Shown: positions 1 to 7,804 of the stretch, one piece after another
How positions within the stretch are numbered: the first letter of the stretch is position 1
Layout of the letters: every line of letters starts with the position of its first letter
DNA from: Devosia sp.
GTDB taxonomy: Bacteria > Pseudomonadota > Alphaproteobacteria > Rhizobiales > Devosiaceae
NCBI RefSeq assembly: GCF_017744655.1
Contig: NZ_JAGIAW010000008.1
Location: forward strand, 1-64,000
DNA: 64,000 nucleotides
Direction: 5' to 3'
The notes under the pieces: generated by a model
The model's input: the letters and a program-made list of their open reading frames with translations, nothing else
The model's database searches: none
Told to the model about the DNA's origin: nothing
Position numbers and translations under genes: made by a program

Positions 1-63
1 CCGCCAAAAACAAAGGAGAAACCTAGACCCTTGACCACAGCAACCGACCCAAAACAAAACTAA
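1..63 (+). CDS. C-terminal 20 codons of a CDS, probably IS21-family IstB helper ATPase (partial)
   Basis: The window opens inside a frame that ends at TAA 61-63 with a basic, proline-rich tail ending TDPKQN. The tail alone is too short to identify. The identification rests on position: the stop lies just upstream of two copies of a GGGTCACTTCTC terminal repeat, and in IS21-family elements istB is the last gene before the right end. The body of the gene lies outside the window. Another insertion-sequence gene is possible. Confidence 0.4.
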   Translation, partial: PPKTKEKPRPLTTATDPKQN

Positions 64-118
64 CAGGCGGGTCACTTCTCAATGGAAAACCCGGGTCACT
101 TCTCGGCGGAAATCAACA
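1..118 (+). mobile_element. Right end of an IS21-like insertion sequence
   Basis: Two direct copies of GGGTCACTTCTC begin at 69 and 93 (24-bp period), each followed by a GGAAA-containing stretch. The second runs into AATCAACA, which ends at 118. Multiple terminal repeats and a CA terminus are typical of IS21-family ends. From 119 the sequence becomes coding for an ABC permease read on the minus strand, so the element appears to have inserted into that gene. The other end and the target duplication are outside the window. Confidence 0.6.
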
Positions 119-379
119 GACAATGGAAAAGGTGTTGCCGAAGCGAGACGTCAGAACCTCGATCACCTGTGTTTGCGATACGAAGGAGATGCCGAGGTCG
201 CCGCGAGCAAAGCTTCCGGCCCAAAGCAGGTACTGCTCCCATAGTGGCTTGTCGAGATTGAGCTGCCCGCGCACCATCTCGATCTGTTCGCGTGTCGCAT
301 CCTTGCCGAAAACGACCTGGACCACGTCACCTGGCAGCGCTTGTGTCGCAGCGAATATGAGCACCGATACCAGTCGGCG
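119..379 (-). pseudogene. Remnant of a DppB/OppB-type ABC transporter permease, truncated at both ends
   Basis: Read on the minus strand from about 379 this gives RRLVSVLIFAATQALPGD, then a stretch with LDKPLWEQYLLWAGSFARGDLG. This is the characteristic N-terminal region of peptide/nickel (DppB, OppB) inner-membrane permeases: first membrane helix, LPGD motif, and the first periplasmic loop. The 3' side stops at 119 where the IS21-like end begins, after FGNTFSIV. The 5' side lacks its start and merges directly into the integrase reading frame. Only about 85 residues of roughly 310 remain, so it cannot work as a permease. Confidence 0.75.
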
Positions 380-1557
380 GCCACGTCCTCAGCGCCATGG
401 CCGGTCAGATAATTATGGACGTCGCGATCGATCCTAGCCGACCTGACGACCGATTTGAGCCGATGTCTCCAGCCGTGGTTCGGCGCAACGCCCTCGATAC
501 CGAGCGACCGCACCCAAACACCCAAACGCTGCCCAACCTTGTCCGCTTGCGTATTCGCGGGGTCGGCCTCCCGGGCGCGCTCGGGATCATAGAAGAGCGG
601 CTTTCCGCGCCGCTTGTCGACGTAGAGGAGGAAGCCCTGTTCGAGCACATGCGGATGCAATGGGACGATGCGGAAGGTCTTCGACTTGATGGTGCCATCC
701 TCCGGGGTCAGTCGCATGCACCAAATAGTTGTGCCATCCTGCGCTTTCTCCTCGACGACATTCGAGGAATGCAACTGTGCGATCTCGCCGATGCGAGCGC
801 CGCTGTACGCAGCAAGCCATGCAGCCCATCGTCGGGCACCCGCGCCAGCTTCCGAGAATTTTTCGCTCGTGGGTTCGAGAGCGGCGGCGAGGATTTTCTC
901 GGCGTCCGCGAGCCTAAAGCCCTTCTCCCGGGTCTGGGCCTTCTTTCTCACCTTCACTGCCATGTCCGAGAACGGATTGGACGCAAGGCGCGGGTATTTC
1001 TTCGAGCCGATCGCCCAATTGATGATTGCGCGCGGACCCGCCATATCGGCGTATGAAATAGTGCGGGCAGAAATGCCTTGGCCTTGTCGATGGTCGCGCC
1101 AGCGGATCACGTCGCCCTGCGTGATGCTGGCGACGTCGTCCCTGCCAAGGAACGCGGTGAGCAAGCGAAGCTTGCCCTCCCACGACTTGCGGGTCTTGGG
1201 GGCAATGTCGCCGGATGCGTACCAATCCGCGCACAGGTCCTTGTAGCCGTACGCCTCGCCATCGGCGACCATTTGTGTCGTGCTTTCCTCCACGGAGGGA
1301 TACCGAGCTGCCTTGGGATCAGGGGCGTAGTCGCGGTTGGCGTTTCGCAAAAGCTGCTCGAACGCATCGCGCTTCACCATTGCGACGCGGCTGCACACCA
1401 GCAGTAGCGATCGAGCGTTGAGGCGGTCGCCGCGCTCGTTGAGATAGTCCTTCACTTCCGTCGAGTAGCGCAGCACCGCGGGATGTAGGGCAGGGATGAA
1501 GAAATGGCTGTCTGTGAACGTGCCGGGCGCCCCTGGCGCACGCTCGTTGCGTGGCAA
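373..1557 (-). pseudogene. Tyrosine recombinase/phage-type integrase, C-terminally truncated
   Basis: The frame encodes a SAM-like core-binding region (APKTRKSWEGKL; ITQGDVIRWRDH) and a catalytic domain with the first arginine in SGARIGEIAQL, the HxxR box in HGWRHRLKSV and the second histidine in YLTGHGAEDVAAD. The family then has the tyrosine nucleophile, but here the frame becomes DWYRC and continues in the wrong frame through permease DNA to a stop at 163. The authentic tyrosine block is therefore lost. The 5' end is also doubtful: the only start is TTG at 1557, and an in-frame TGA lies just upstream. The gene runs away from the 3' end of tRNA-Ser, the usual arrangement for an island integrase. 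It is most likely inactive. Confidence 0.8.
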
Positions 1558-1605
1558 GTACTTCTGAACGTCCTGCAGCGCCGAGATCCAGTCGGAGAGT
1601 CATCC

Positions 1606-1627
1606 TGTACCACCGTTCTGTACCACC
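1606..1627. repeat. Direct repeat TGTACCACC x2 between integrase and tRNA
   Basis: TGTACCACC occurs at 1606-1614 and again at 1619-1627, between the integrase 5' end and the tRNA-Ser 3' end. Short direct repeats here could be arm-type integrase binding sites. That is inferred from location only. Confidence 0.35.
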
Positions 1628-1689
1628 AGCGGCTTTAGAAGAGCTTGATAAACAGGACTTTCAGGATTTCCGCAGGTCTGCGGTCGAAC

Positions 1690-1779
1690 TGGCGGAGAGA
1701 GAGGGATTCGAACCCTCGAGACGGTTCCCCGCCTACACACTTTCCAGGCGTGCGCCTTCGACCACTCGGCCATCTCTCC
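1690..1779 (-). tRNA. tRNA-Ser (anticodon GGA)
   Basis: On the minus strand a GGAGAGA acceptor arm starts at 1779 and pairs with TCTCTCC at 1694-1700. It is followed by discriminator G and an encoded CCA (1690-1692). The D arm (GGCCGAGTGG), the anticodon loop CTGGAAA with GGA, a long class-II variable arm and GGTTCGAATCC in the T loop are all present, for 90 nt in total. Class-II structure plus GGA gives serine (UCC/UCU codons). The 3' end faces the integrase, so this is the probable att site of the island. Confidence 0.96.
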
Positions 1780-2004
1780 GCATCGCCTTGGCAACCCTGG
1801 AACCAGGTTGTGCACGGCCTTGTTATGCCGTTGCGAGCGTGGCGCAATATACTGATGAACGTTTCGGGCGCAAGCGGGAGTTTCGCACTGTACCGTATGT
1901 TTTTCACGACCGCGCTGATCTCTTGTGAAACAGTCCCCGTGCGTGGCAGAAGGGGCAGGTGCAGGGGCGCAGCGGTCGGCGCCCAGAAGCACAGGACGGG
2001 GTGA

Positions 2005-2328
2005 ATGCGGATAGCCTTGCGAATTATCGGCACCTGGCTCATTGGCCTGGCGCTGGTCTTGCTTGTCATTGATGGCACGAAATCTTTGGCGGCCAACGGG
2101 TTCGTCATGACTTCATTGGGCGATATCTGGCTTCAGATTCACGCGCAAAGCCTTGATACTGTGCGAGAATTTTTCCATAGCCGGTTCTTTGCCAATCTGC
2201 TCGACCGGGTCTTCGATGCGCTTCTTACCTATCCGGCCTTTGCCGTGATCGGGGTGCCGGGGATCGTTCTGGCGCTTTTGGGGCGAAAGCCGCGGCGCGA
2301 ACGGTTTTTGCGAACCGACGATATCTGA
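2005..2328 (+). CDS. Small conserved-type inner-membrane protein, function unknown
   Basis: A 107-residue protein with an N-terminal hydrophobic helix (about residues 5-25, [17 protein letters not shown]) and a second near residues 72-93 ([18 protein letters not shown]). It ends in a basic tail (GRKPRRERF), suggesting two membrane passes with a short periplasmic loop between. Short proteins of this layout are common beside housekeeping genes in Rhizobiales-type genomes, but I cannot assign a role. It lies 52 bp before msrA on the same strand. Confidence 0.7.
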   Translation: MRIALRIIGTWLIGLALVLLVIDGTKSLAANGFVMTSLGDIWLQIHAQSLDTVREFFHSRFFANLLDRVFDALLTYPAFAVIGVPGIVLALLGRKPRRERFLRTDDI

Positions 2329-2380
2329 CCTAAAAATCGGGGGCGACAATCCCCATATTACGCGGCGAAAGGAGAAACAG

Positions 2381-3037
2381 ATGTTCTTCCGCACCAAGCC
2401 GACTGCCATCCCCACCGAAGCCGAGGCTCTGCCCGGCCGCGACATGGAAATGCCTGTCGCGTCTCAACATTTTGTCAATGGCGCTGCCCTCAAGGGGCCC
2501 TATCCCGAGGGTGCCGAGACCATCTATTTTGGTCTAGGCTGCTTCTGGGGTGCCGAGCGCCTGTTCTGGAAGCTGCCCGGGGTTTTCGTGACCGCCGTGG
2601 GTTATCAGGGTGGGCACACGCCGAATGCCTCTTATGAGGAGGTCTGCTCGGGCCGCACCGGCCATACCGAGAGTGTCAAGGTGGTCTATGATCCCAAGGC
2701 TATCTCATTGGAAACGCTGCTGAAAACCTTCTGGGAAGAGCACGATCCAACCCAGGGCATGCGCCAGGGCAACGATGTGGGCACCCAGTATCGCTCGGCC
2801 ATCTATACGACGACGCCTGAGCAGGCCGAGGCCGTTGCCGCGAGCAAGGCCATGTATGAAAAAGCCTTGAAGGACAAGGGCTTGGGCGCGATCACGACCG
2901 AGATCGCACCGGCCGGCCCCTTCTATTATGCCGAGACCTATCACCAGCAATATCTGGCCAAAAATCCCAATGGCTATTGCGGGCTCAACGGGACGGGCGT
3001 GAGCTGTCCCATCGGGCTCGGGGTTGCCGCCGAGTAA
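2381..3037 (+). CDS. msrA: Peptide methionine-S-sulfoxide reductase MsrA
   Basis: Reduces the S-epimer of methionine sulfoxide in proteins and free methionine, a cytoplasmic oxidative-damage repair function. The catalytic GCFWG motif is in [13 protein letters not shown] (about residue 50). Further family blocks are GYQGG, the [13 protein letters not shown] segment, [18 protein letters not shown] and [15 protein letters not shown] with a C-terminal recycling cysteine. The length of 218 aa fits the longer E. coli-type MsrA. A strong AAAGGAG ribosome site precedes the ATG. No MsrB domain is fused. A hairpin terminator follows. Confidence 0.97.
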   Translation: MFFRTKPTAIPTEAEALPGRDMEMPVASQHFVNGAALKGPYPEGAETIYFGLGCFWGAERLFWKLPGVFVTAVGYQGGHTPNASYEEVCSGRTGHTESVKVVYDPKAISLETLLKTFWEEHDPTQGMRQGNDVGTQYRSAIYTTTPEQAEAVAASKAMYEKALKDKGLGAITTEIAPAGPFYYAETYHQQYLAKNPNGYCGLNGTGVSCPIGLGVAAE

Positions 3038-3049
3038 TCACTTCTCTGT

Positions 3050-3078
3050 GCGGCGCGTCTCTGACGCGCCGCTTTGTT
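3050..3078 (+). terminator. Rho-independent terminator after msrA
   Basis: GCGGCGCGTC (3050-3059) and GACGCGCCGC (3063-3072) form a perfect 10-bp stem with a 3-nt loop, followed by TTTGTT. It starts 12 bp after the msrA stop. Confidence 0.8.
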
Positions 3079-3117
3079 AGCAGACTGTTAACGTTGAGCC
3101 TCACCTATCCCTCCATC

Positions 3118-3486
3118 ATGCGACGCGAAGGTTTCGAGGCCTTCGTCTCAGCGCTTCCGGCAGTGACATTGGTGCGCCAATGGCGCGACGATTCGGTCGC
3201 AAAAGTCGGCGACAAGATTTTTGCGCTGCTCGATCGCGATCCCGGCGAGGTTTGGTGCAAGGTCTCCGACATGTCTTTTGACCTTCTGACCGAACTGCCC
3301 GGCATTCGCCCCGCACCCTATTTTGCGCGGGCGGGTTGGGTGGCGATTTCCGTCGATAGTCCGCTCGGAGCGGCCGAGGTAGAGGCCTATGTGGTCGAAG
3401 CCCACCGGCTGGTCGCGACGAAGCTGAGCAGGAAGCTGCGCCTTCAATTGGGACTCGACCATTTGCCCGTTCATGCGCCAATTTAA
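3118..3486 (+). CDS. MmcQ/YjbR family protein
   Basis: A 122-residue protein starting MRREGFEAFVSALP, the usual opening of YjbR/MmcQ (CyaY-like fold) proteins. Family features are a repeated hydrophobic-plus-lysine pattern (KVGDKIFALLDR, then VWCKVS), a proline/tyrosine segment (PAPYFARAGWVAISVD) and a helical end (EAYVVEAHRLVATKLSRKLR). The family has a double-wing-like fold sometimes called DNA-binding; its role is unproven. The ATG at 3118 has no clear ribosome site, but earlier in-frame starts would add unrelated residues. It is probably co-transcribed with the VOC gene 26 bp downstream. Confidence 0.85.
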   Translation: MRREGFEAFVSALPAVTLVRQWRDDSVAKVGDKIFALLDRDPGEVWCKVSDMSFDLLTELPGIRPAPYFARAGWVAISVDSPLGAAEVEAYVVEAHRLVATKLSRKLRLQLGLDHLPVHAPI

Positions 3487-3512
3487 GTTGGGGCTCGGGA
3501 CGGGAGGAGAGA

Positions 3513-3899
3513 ATGGCGAATGAAGGACTGCTTCAGGCGGTAGGACAGGTGTCGCGGCAGGTGCGCGATATCGAAGCGTCGACGGCCTGGTATCGCGATG
3601 TGCTGGGGCTGACCCATCTCTATCAATTCGGCGCCCTGAGCTTTTTCGATTGCGGCGGCTTGCGGCTCTATCTGCAGGAGAGCGCCGAGGCGGGGGCGGA
3701 ATCGGTGCTTTATTTCCGAGTGCCCGACATTGATGCAGCTCATACGGCGCTGACGGCACGCGGGGTGGAGTTCATCCAGGCGCCGCATCTCATCCATCGG
3801 CATGAAGACGGGATGGAAGAGTGGATGGGTTTTTTCAAAGACCTCGAGGGTCGACCGCTGGCGGTGATGGCGCAGAAGCAGGGTCCTGCAGGGCCATGA
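3513..3899 (+). CDS. VOC-superfamily (glyoxalase/bleomycin-resistance-like) protein
   Basis: 128 residues forming one vicinal-oxygen-chelate unit: beta-alpha-beta start QVSRQVRDIEASTAWYRDVLGL, then LYQFGALSFFDCGGLRLYL, and a second half VLYFRVPDIDAAHTALTARGVEF ending with EWMGFFKDLEGRPLAVM. Likely metal ligands include the E of the FKDLEGRPLAV block and a histidine in HLIHRHEDG. VOC proteins include lyases, dioxygenases and antibiotic-binding proteins; the substrate cannot be read from sequence. A strong GGGAGGAG ribosome site precedes the ATG. Confidence 0.85.
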   Translation: MANEGLLQAVGQVSRQVRDIEASTAWYRDVLGLTHLYQFGALSFFDCGGLRLYLQESAEAGAESVLYFRVPDIDAAHTALTARGVEFIQAPHLIHRHEDGMEEWMGFFKDLEGRPLAVMAQKQGPAGP

Positions 3900-3904
3900 A
3901 AAGA

Positions 3905-3935
3905 GATTCCCGCTTTCGTGGGAATGACACCGTGG
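3905..3935. repeat. Palindromic intergenic repeat, family A copy 1
   Basis: TTCCCGCTTTCGTGGGAA forms a hairpin and is followed by TGACACCGTGG. Near-identical copies occur at about 48050-48080 (inside a gene) and 61602-61672 (two copies head to head). It lies just after the VOC gene. Confidence 0.8.
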
Positions 3936-3941
3936 AAATAA

Positions 3942-3975
3942 GAAAGCCCCGATCCAAGGTCGGGGCTTTCTTTTG
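3942..3975. terminator. Bidirectional rho-independent terminator
   Basis: GAAAGCCCCGA (3942-3952) pairs with TCGGGGCTTTC (3960-3970), followed by TTTTGTT. The stem is flanked by A-rich DNA on the left, so it can terminate both the rightward VOC transcript and the leftward oxidoreductase gene that ends at 3991. Confidence 0.88.
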
Positions 3976-3990
3976 TTCTTGCGCCTAAGA

Positions 3991-5091
3991 TCAGCGCCCG
4001 AGCTTGCCGTCTACCAGCGAAGTGCCGAGCGGGGCAGGGCGGGTGACGGGGGTCGTGATCTCGACCGCCTGCCCGGTCTTTGAGGAGGTTTCAAACGCTT
4101 CCATGACTTCGAGGACGTGGAGGGCCAGATCGCCATTGCAGCGGTGCGGGCGGTTTTCGACGATGGCATGGGCCATGTCGGCAAGGCCGATGGAGCGGTA
4201 ATTGCCGTCGGCATAGGGCTGGTCGGTGTCGACATTGGTCCACTCGCCGCCCTTTTTGAAGATTTCGACCTGGCCGCCAAAGTGGTTGGGGTCGGGGACG
4301 ATCAGGGTCGCATCCGTGCCATAGATTTCGAGCGGCACGTGCTTGTGGCCGGCGACGTCAAAGCTCATGGAAATCTGCACCACGGCGCCATTGGCAAAGA
4401 CCAGGGTGCCGGACACGTGGGTTGCCACATGCACCGGAATCACCTCGCCATTGCGTTCCTTGGCGGTGATGGTGCGTGTGTCGCGCAGCATGGTGCCGAA
4501 GCCGGAAACCTTGGCGACCGGGCCGAGCAGGTTCACGAGGTCGGTGATGTAATAGGGGCCCATATCGAGCATGGGGCCGCCGCCGGCTTCATAGTAGAAG
4601 GCCGGATTGGGGTGCCAGCGCTCATGGCCGGGGCACATGAAATAGGCGGTGCCGCCCACGGCCTGGCCGAGCTGGCCTTCATCGACAATGCGACGGGCGG
4701 TCTGGTGCGAACCGCCGAGGAAGGTGTCGGGGGCTGAGCCGACGCGCAGGTTTTTGGCGCGGGCGGCTTCGATGAGCTTCTTGCCCTCGGCAAAGACAAC
4801 GCCGAGCGGCTTTTCCGAATAGACGTGCTTGCCGGCGGCAATGGCACGAAGACCCACTTCGACGTGGGCTTTTGGAATGGTGAGGTTGAGGATGATCTCG
4901 ATGTCGGGATCGGCAAAGATCTCGTCCATGGTGACGGCCTTGACGCCGAACTCGGCGGCGCGGGCTGCCGCGGCCGCCGGATTAAGGTCGGCCACGGCCT
5001 TGATGTCGAGAACCGGAAAGCTCTGGGCGGCCTTGAGATAGGCCGCTGAAATATTGCCCAAACCAACGATGCCGATGCCAACCTTGCGCAT
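3991..5091 (-). CDS. Gfo/Idh/MocA-family oxidoreductase
   Basis: A 366-residue predicted NAD(P)-dependent sugar or cyclitol dehydrogenase. The N-terminal Rossmann fold opens with KVGIGIVGLGNISAAYL. The EKPLGV motif, whose lysine is catalytic in the family, is near residue 95. The C-terminal domain carries GGGPMLDMGPYYITDLVNLLGPV, with the aspartate and tyrosine positions typical of the active site. Length and both domains are complete. It is divergent from the LacI-type gene at 5427, which probably controls it. No transporter is adjacent, so the substrate is open. Confidence 0.9.
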   Translation of the reverse strand: MRKVGIGIVGLGNISAAYLKAAQSFPVLDIKAVADLNPAAAAARAAEFGVKAVTMDEIFADPDIEIILNLTIPKAHVEVGLRAIAAGKHVYSEKPLGVVFAEGKKLIEAARAKNLRVGSAPDTFLGGSHQTARRIVDEGQLGQAVGGTAYFMCPGHERWHPNPAFYYEAGGGPMLDMGPYYITDLVNLLGPVAKVSGFGTMLRDTRTITAKERNGEVIPVHVATHVSGTLVFANGAVVQISMSFDVAGHKHVPLEIYGTDATLIVPDPNHFGGQVEIFKKGGEWTNVDTDQPYADGNYRSIGLADMAHAIVENRPHRCNGDLALHVLEVMEAFETSSKTGQAVEITTPVTRPAPLGTSLVDGKLGR

Positions 5092-5426
5092 ATTCTCTCC
5101 TCTTGCCGCGGGAAAGCGCCGCAGCCAAATGCCTCGCTGCCTTGTATGGCAGCGTCCTCACCTCGCTTCTGACATGCCGGCTTGGGGCAAGACAACGGCT
5201 AAGAGGGTGTGCTGCAAATATTGTCGGCAGCGTATTGACATACGTACCTCAGCTCGATTTTACTGGGCGGATATGACAGGGCTGGCAATTTCACCAGCGT
5301 TGAGCGCATCCTGCAGGCCGCGAGCCTGTTGGGACTTTTGTGCTTTATCTTGATCTCCGGCGCTCAATCTGATGTTGTTTTCCCTTCACAAGCCCGTCCG
5401 GAAAGGACGGATGAGGGGATATTTCC
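5092..5426. promoter_or_regulatory. Divergent intergenic region with a candidate promoter
   Basis: 335 bp between the oxidoreductase (minus) and LacI-type gene (plus). A TTGACA hexamer at 5235-5240 is followed after 18 bp by TTTACT (5259-5264), a plausible rightward sigma-70 promoter. The partly palindromic ATACGTAC lies inside its spacer and could be an operator. I see no coding sequence or long repeat here. Confidence 0.35.
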
Positions 5427-6485
5427 GTGTCGCAAGACGATTTGCCGTCCGCCGGGCGCAGCAAGCGCGGCGTGAAGCCTTCCGGCAAGCCGACGCTCAA
5501 AACCATTGCCCAGATGACGGGCCTTGCCGTGACCACCATTTCCCGGGCGCTCAACAACGCGCCGGAACTGGCTCAGGAAACGCGCGACCGCGTGCAGCGC
5601 ATCGCCGCCGAAATCGGCTATCTGCCGGATCGCGCCGCGCTGCGCCTCAAGACCGGGCGCACCAATGTCATCGCGCTGGTACTGGAGCCCGACGAACAGA
5701 TCTACGGTTTTGGCACTTCGCTCGTGACCGGGATCACCGAATCGCTGCGCGACACGTCTTATCACCTCGTCATCACGCCGCTGTTCCGCAATGTGCTGCC
5801 GATCGAGCCGATCCGGCATATCGTGCGCAATCGCATGGCCGACGGGGTGATCTTCTCCAAGGCCGAAACCTTCGACGAGCGCATCCGCTTCCTCATCGAC
5901 AATGACTTTCCCTTTGTCAGCCATGGCCGCAGCCAATGGCCGGAGGCCCATCCCTTTGTCGATTTCGACAATGAGGACTTTGCCTATCACGCCACGCTGC
6001 GCCTTGCGGCGAAGGGCTGCCGCAAGGTTTCGATCGTTCTGCCCGACAGCGCGCTGACCTATACCGAACACCTCAAGAGCGGTATCGAGCGCGGGGCGCG
6101 CGAAGCCGGGATCGCCTATGAATTTGCCGCCGACGTCAATCTCAACAGTGCCACCGACGCCATCCGCAACTATGTGATCAAGCGCTCCAAGCGCCCCGAT
6201 GGGCCGGATGGCTATATCGGCGCTTCGGAAGTCTCGACCCTGGCCATTCTCGGCGGTCTTGCCGATAGCGGCCACAAGGTCGGCACGACGGCGCATGTGG
6301 TGACAAAGCAGGCCTCCTCCATGTTCATGCAGTTCCAGCCGGCGGCGGAAACCGTGGGCGAAGACTTCGTCGAAGCAGGGCGACAGCTCGGGCAAATCCT
6401 CCTGCGCCGCATATCGGGCGAGACCGAAGGACTGTCTTATCTGGCCAGGCCCAGTTTCCATTGGGCCGAACGCGCCGCGTCCTGA
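5427..6485 (+). CDS. LacI-family transcriptional regulator
   Basis: 352 residues. The N-terminal helix-turn-helix is at about residues 22-43 (TLKTIAQMTGLAVTTISRAL) with the hinge helix region LPDRAALRLKTGRTN. It is followed by a periplasmic-binding-protein-like sensor domain (IALVLEPDEQIYGFGTSLVTGI onward) that would bind a sugar-related effector. The basic, serine-rich first 20 residues precede the HTH. The start is GTG with a GAGGGGAT ribosome site. It is divergent from the Gfo/Idh/MocA gene, which suggests local control of that gene and itself. Confidence 0.93.
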   Translation: MSQDDLPSAGRSKRGVKPSGKPTLKTIAQMTGLAVTTISRALNNAPELAQETRDRVQRIAAEIGYLPDRAALRLKTGRTNVIALVLEPDEQIYGFGTSLVTGITESLRDTSYHLVITPLFRNVLPIEPIRHIVRNRMADGVIFSKAETFDERIRFLIDNDFPFVSHGRSQWPEAHPFVDFDNEDFAYHATLRLAAKGCRKVSIVLPDSALTYTEHLKSGIERGAREAGIAYEFAADVNLNSATDAIRNYVIKRSKRPDGPDGYIGASEVSTLAILGGLADSGHKVGTTAHVVTKQASSMFMQFQPAAETVGEDFVEAGRQLGQILLRRISGETEGLSYLARPSFHWAERAAS

Positions 6486-7105
6486 CCAATTCGTCCCATT
6501 TTCAGAAAAGACTGGTCAGGCGCTGCGCGTCCGCGCGCAAGTGCCTGATGATACGCAAAAATAATCGCATTTCGCATTTTCGTGATCGCTTTGCGTTACG
6601 TGCACATTTTGATCTTGTCCTAATCGGGGCAAAATAAAGGCAGGGCGCACCAAGCGCCGGAGCCGCGCTGCACTGCATAAAATTGCATCAATTTTGGCGT
6701 TTTCGGCTCGCTTCGAAGTAGCGGGGCCAATGAATCAATCAGTATTGCCCGGTGCAGGACTCTGAATCGTCCGGGAGTCTATTTGCCACGATTCCCAGCT
6801 GACGCGGTTGGATTCAGAATCGTAGGGCGGGATACTCTTGCAGGGAGTCTGTATTTATTCTCAGGTTATACTAACGGATAGCAAGCTAGACTAGTAAAAA
6901 ACTTCTGTTTGTAACCAATGATTAAGCCATTTCAGGAATGATCATGACAAGGCCGGATGGGAATACGGCTGCTGACATCGTCCATTGACTATCCAGACGG
7001 GTTCGCACGTCGCCTGAATACTTTAAACCGTTCATCGGTTGTTAACTAACCTAAGCCCGAGAGCACTATGACATCGCTGATATTTATTCCGACCAGGTCG
7101 CTGCC
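6486..7105. other. Long non-coding leader before the chemotaxis operon
   Basis: 620 bp with no convincing ORF. It is AT-richer than its surroundings in the stretches around 6545-6640 and 6850-6950. It contains similar short blocks CTGAATCG and CAGAATCG near 6761 and 6813, and a small inverted repeat AACCG-TTCAT-CGGTT at 7026-7040. It probably holds the promoter and control sites of the operon that begins at 7106. I could not pick out a convincing -35/-10 pair. Confidence 0.5.
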
Positions 7106-7417
7106 ATGACCGGGAGCAGCACATTCACGCTCGTTTTGACCGGCGACGTCTCGGTCAAGTCCGCTCAGGACGTGCTTGGCCGCCTTCGGGAGGCCGTCGC
7201 CGGACATGCGGCGATCGCGATCGACACCCAGGATATTTCCCAGGCCGACGTGACCACGGTGCAGACGCTGCTGTCCGCGCGCGCCAAGGCCGAGGCGCTG
7301 GGCAAATCACTCACATTGAAGGGGCCGCCCGGCCCCAAGTTGCAGGCCGTTCTGGAAGGCGCAGGGTTCCTCAACCCCGCCCAGCCGGCAGCCCGCTTCT
7401 GGACCGAACACATTTAA
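7106..7417 (+). CDS. STAS-domain protein, first gene of the chemotaxis operon
   Basis: 103 residues spanning one STAS domain (anti-sigma-factor-antagonist fold): FTLVLTGDVSVKSAQDVLGRL, the central IAIDTQDISQADVTTVQTLL, and the closing KLQAVLEGAGF. In SpoIIAA-type proteins a phosphorylatable serine follows the aspartate of the DSSG loop. Here the loop reads ADVTT, so that position appears to be valine followed by threonine and classic partner-switch phosphorylation may not apply. It lies 18 bp before cheY. Single STAS proteins head several alphaproteobacterial che clusters; their role is poorly defined. Confidence 0.85.
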   Translation: MTGSSTFTLVLTGDVSVKSAQDVLGRLREAVAGHAAIAIDTQDISQADVTTVQTLLSARAKAEALGKSLTLKGPPGPKLQAVLEGAGFLNPAQPAARFWTEHI

Positions 7418-7435
7418 GCGACGGGACGCGACGGC

Positions 7436-7804
7436 ATGACCAAGACAATCCTCACGATCGATGACTCCGCCTCCATCCGCCAGATGGTGGCCATGACACT
7501 GACCGCCGCCGGCCTCGACGTGATCGAAGCCGTCAACGGGCAGGATGGCTATGACAAGGCCACTACCAATACGGTCCATGCCGTCATCACCGACCTCAAC
7601 ATGCCCGTTCTCAACGGCATCGAATTCATCCGCAAATACCGCCAGCACCCCGCCAGCAAGGGCATCCCGATCATCCTGCTGACGACCGAGTCCGACGAGG
7701 AACTCAAGCGTCAGGCCAAGGAAGCGGGCGCCACCGGCTGGATCGTCAAGCCCTTCAAGCAGGACCAGTTGCTGGCCGTCATCAAGAAGGTCACAGGGGC
7801 ATGA
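7436..7804 (+). CDS. cheY: Chemotaxis response regulator CheY
   Basis: A single receiver domain of 122 residues with no output domain. The acidic pocket is D9/D10 in TIDDSAS, the phospho-acceptor is D53 in VITDLNMP, the switch threonine is in LLTTESD (about T83) and the lysine is K105 in WIVKPFK. After phosphorylation by CheA it would bind the flagellar switch, or act as a phosphate sink. Its stop overlaps the cheA start (ATGA), so the two are translationally coupled. Confidence 0.95.
   Translation: MTKTILTIDDSASIRQMVAMTLTAAGLDVIEAVNGQDGYDKATTNTVHAVITDLNMPVLNGIEFIRKYRQHPASKGIPIILLTTESDEELKRQAKEAGATGWIVKPFKQDQLLAVIKKVTGA

Noticed and set aside
1551..2108. Open frames across the tRNA-Ser gene, including one with [12 protein letters not shown]
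   Set aside because: This peptide pattern is the well-known false translation of tRNA-Ser genes. The frames have no ribosome site and cover the tRNA.
6900..7060. CtrA-type TTAA-N7-TTAA site upstream of the che operon
   Set aside because: TTAA sequences are present near 7023 and 7042 but the spacing is about 15 bp and not 7, so it does not match the consensus.
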